Assembly: GCA_003158505.1 (NCBI GenBank)
Contig: PMJK01000151.1
Coordinates: 1 to 7,233, forward strand
Reading direction: 5' to 3'
DNA length: 7,233 bases
Origin: Holophagaceae bacterium
GTDB lineage: Bacteria > Acidobacteriota > Holophagae > Holophagales > Holophagaceae
Below are positions 6,732 to 7,233 of this stretch, piece by piece. Position 1 is the first letter of the stretch. Each line of letters starts with the position of its first letter. The translations under genes were made by a program, and so were the position numbers. The notes under the pieces were generated by a model. It was given only the letters and a program-made list of their open reading frames with translations, was not told the origin of the DNA and did no database searches.

Positions 6732-6760
6732 CGCGGCCTACACCCTTGGCCTAATGAGCA

Positions 6761-6790
6761 GCTTGGCGCCATCATCCCAGGCGCCGAAGC
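6761..6790. repeat. Bulged hairpin (10 bp, one-base bulge)
   Basis: GCTTGGCGCC (6761-6770), a 9-base loop, then GGCGCC-(G)-AAGC (6780-6790). Ten pairs form with one unpaired G at 6786. This is the strongest simple stem in the window. It lies inside a gene-free stretch and is not followed by a T-run, so it is not a classical terminator. A smaller hairpin, TCGTG-CCTG-CACGA, follows at 6801-6814. Confidence 0.45.
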
Positions 6791-6883
6791 CCTATGCGGG
6801 TCGTGCCTGCACGATGGCCTCTTACGGCCTCACCTACCACCACCTTCACGATGGACGGTCCATTTACGTTTTCGACCGCGGCC

Positions 6884-6923
6884 TCAGGGGGCCTGAACGC
6901 TGATTCCATGAATCACCCCCTGA
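6884..6923. repeat. Compound inverted repeat with a competing fold
   Basis: TCAGGGGG (6884-6891) pairs perfectly with CCCCCTGA (6916-6923). Inside it, TGATTC (6901-6906) pairs with GAATCA (6910-6915) around a 3-base loop. The two stems abut on the 3' side and are separated by a 9-base bulge on the 5' side, giving 14 pairs in all. The first arm can instead fold locally as TCAGG-GGG-CCTGA (6884-6896), so two exclusive structures are possible. A CT-rich stretch follows, not a T-run. Confidence 0.45.
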
Positions 6924-7046
6924 CTCTCTCTTCCGGCCATCGAGCCAGCGCCTGGAACAAGGAAGGTCGGGGGTACATCCTTGTCGAGCCTCCAAACTTC
7001 CCTCGAATTTGATGTAGGTCATCGTCATTTCGATTGGTTGGGTTCG

Positions 7047-7090
7047 ACGTCATAGGCGCTAAATAAACATAAATTACTGAATAATGACGT
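7047..7090. promoter_or_regulatory. TGACGT inverted repeat next to a promoter-like AT-rich stretch
   Basis: ACGTCAT (7047-7053) and ATGACGT (7084-7090) form a 7-bp dyad with a 30-base, very AT-rich spacer. The right arm ends two bases before the TATACT box at 7093. The geometry suits two operator half-sites flanking a -35 region, but no binding protein can be named. Confidence 0.3.
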
Positions 7091-7092
7091 TT

Positions 7093-7098
7093 TATACT
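7093..7098 (+). promoter_or_regulatory. Candidate -10 box (TATACT) for transcription to the right
   Basis: TATACT matches the sigma-70 -10 consensus at five of six positions and sits at the end of the only strongly AT-rich stretch in the window (about 7055-7100). No acceptable -35 box is found 16-18 bases upstream (TAAATT at 17). If used, transcripts would begin near 7105 and run through the hairpin cluster to the right edge. Confidence 0.33.
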
Positions 7099-7124
7099 AT
7101 GGCCTAGTTGATGCTTTGTCATCC

Positions 7125-7199
7125 CTGGAGAGAGGGAGGCGGAAGCCTATGGGGCCTATTCGATCAAGTCGAAGCCCTTAAACGGAGACTTTCCCTCCG
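7125..7199 (+). ncRNA. Tandem hairpin cluster, possible structured 5' leader or small RNA
   Basis: Four hairpins stand in a row. CCCT-GGAG-AGGG is at 7125-7136. AGGC-GGAA-GCCT is at 7137-7148, closed by a GNRA-type tetraloop. GGGC-(CTA)-TTCGA-TCAAG-TCGAA-GCCC is at 7152-7177. CGGAG, a 7-base loop and CTCCG are at 7183-7199. The first two abut exactly and could stack. The cluster lies just downstream of the TATACT box and before the Shine-Dalgarno-like GGAG near the edge, as a leader RNA would. I compared it from memory with the common riboswitch classes (TPP, cobalamin, glycine, cyclic-di-GMP, SAM, lysine, FMN) and it matches none of them. Confidence 0.3.
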
Positions 7200-7222
7200 G
7201 TCTATTGGGATTGCCCGTTGCT

Positions 7223-7226
7223 GGAG
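7223..7226 (+). promoter_or_regulatory. Shine-Dalgarno-like GGAG at the right edge
   Basis: GGAG is followed by seven bases to the end of the window. If the next base outside begins a start codon, the spacing would be ideal. This, with the promoter-like stretch and hairpins before it, suggests that a plus-strand gene begins immediately beyond the window, but the start codon itself is not seen. Confidence 0.25.
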
Positions 7227-7233
7227 AATTGCC

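Larger units (their letters stand above)
6595..7233. other. 639-bp gap without a credible gene, rich in inverted repeats
   Basis: Short open frames exist (plus 6682-6903, plus 6794-7012, minus 6913-7122). None has a Shine-Dalgarno, a recognisable motif or protein-like composition, so I leave them out. What the gap does hold is a string of inverted repeats: 6616-6622 with 6643-6649; 6712-6731; 6761-6790; 6801-6814; 6884-6923; 6957-6963 with 6978-6984; and four small hairpins at 7125-7199. An AT-rich stretch with a TATACT box lies at about 7055-7100. No hairpin is followed by a run of T, so I cannot point to an intrinsic terminator for the AI-2E gene. Confidence 0.55.

Noticed and set aside
6682..6903. 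73-codon plus-strand frame after the AI-2E gene
   Set aside because: No Shine-Dalgarno and low-complexity composition, and it crosses several strong hairpins. I cannot support it as a protein.
6884..6923. Integron attC site
   Set aside because: The fold has a bulged stem, but the conserved core ends of attC (GTTRRRY and its complement) are missing and no gene cassette or integrase is nearby.
7030..7060. tRNA T-arm suggested by GGGTTCGACGTC
   Set aside because: The five bases on either side of the loop do not pair as a T-stem, and no acceptor or anticodon arm can be built around it.
6913..7122. 69-codon minus-strand frame
   Set aside because: The AGGG before its ATG is too close to serve as a ribosome binding site, and the protein has no recognisable feature.
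7183..7220. Cyclic-di-GMP (GEMM) riboswitch suggested by CTCCGGTCTA
   Set aside because: The similarity is confined to a short CCGG-containing patch; the conserved GCAAAGC-type core and the tetraloop-receptor arrangement are absent.

Overview
The window is a chromosomal stretch of a Gram-negative-type bacterium. GC content looks to be in the upper 50s percent by eye. It carries housekeeping and signalling genes, and I see no integrase, transposase, phage gene, CRISPR array or tRNA. The style of the genes (a large hybrid histidine kinase with several PAS domains, and a pyruvate kinase of the potassium-independent type) would fit Acidobacteriota such as the Holophaga/Geothrix group. That placement is a guess from gene style, not from a marker gene.

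Layout, left to right. (1) Positions 1-35, minus strand: the first 12 codons of a gene that leaves the window, with a clear ribosome binding site; its N-terminus resembles fatty-acid-type acyl-CoA ligases. (2) 36-455: a divergent intergenic region with no convincing gene, containing copy A of a degenerate repeat. (3) 456-3677, plus: a 1073-residue membrane-bound hybrid histidine kinase (periplasmic Cache-like sensor, three PAS domains, HisKA/HATPase core, C-terminal receiver). (4) 3720-5153, minus: pyruvate kinase, convergent with the kinase gene and separated from it by 42 bp. (5) 5154-5457: a divergent intergenic region with copy B of the repeat, a 16-bp perfect palindrome and a 7-bp hairpin. 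(6) 5458-6594, plus: an AI-2E (PerM-type) family membrane protein. (7) 6595-7233: 639 bp without a credible gene but rich in inverted repeats. It ends in an AT-rich promoter-like stretch, a run of four small hairpins and a Shine-Dalgarno-like sequence just inside the right edge, as if another plus-strand gene starts immediately outside.

The genes do not form an operon: neighbouring complete genes alternate in strand, and no pathway links them. The most interesting material is intergenic. A degenerate element of about 63 nt lies upstream of both the histidine kinase and pyruvate kinase, in the same orientation relative to each gene. A GACGTCA motif recurs in all three large intergenic regions. 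The two parts of the right-hand gap (6712-6923 and 7125-7199) hold more compound hairpins than I would expect for plain spacer. I found no clear new defence or mobile system.
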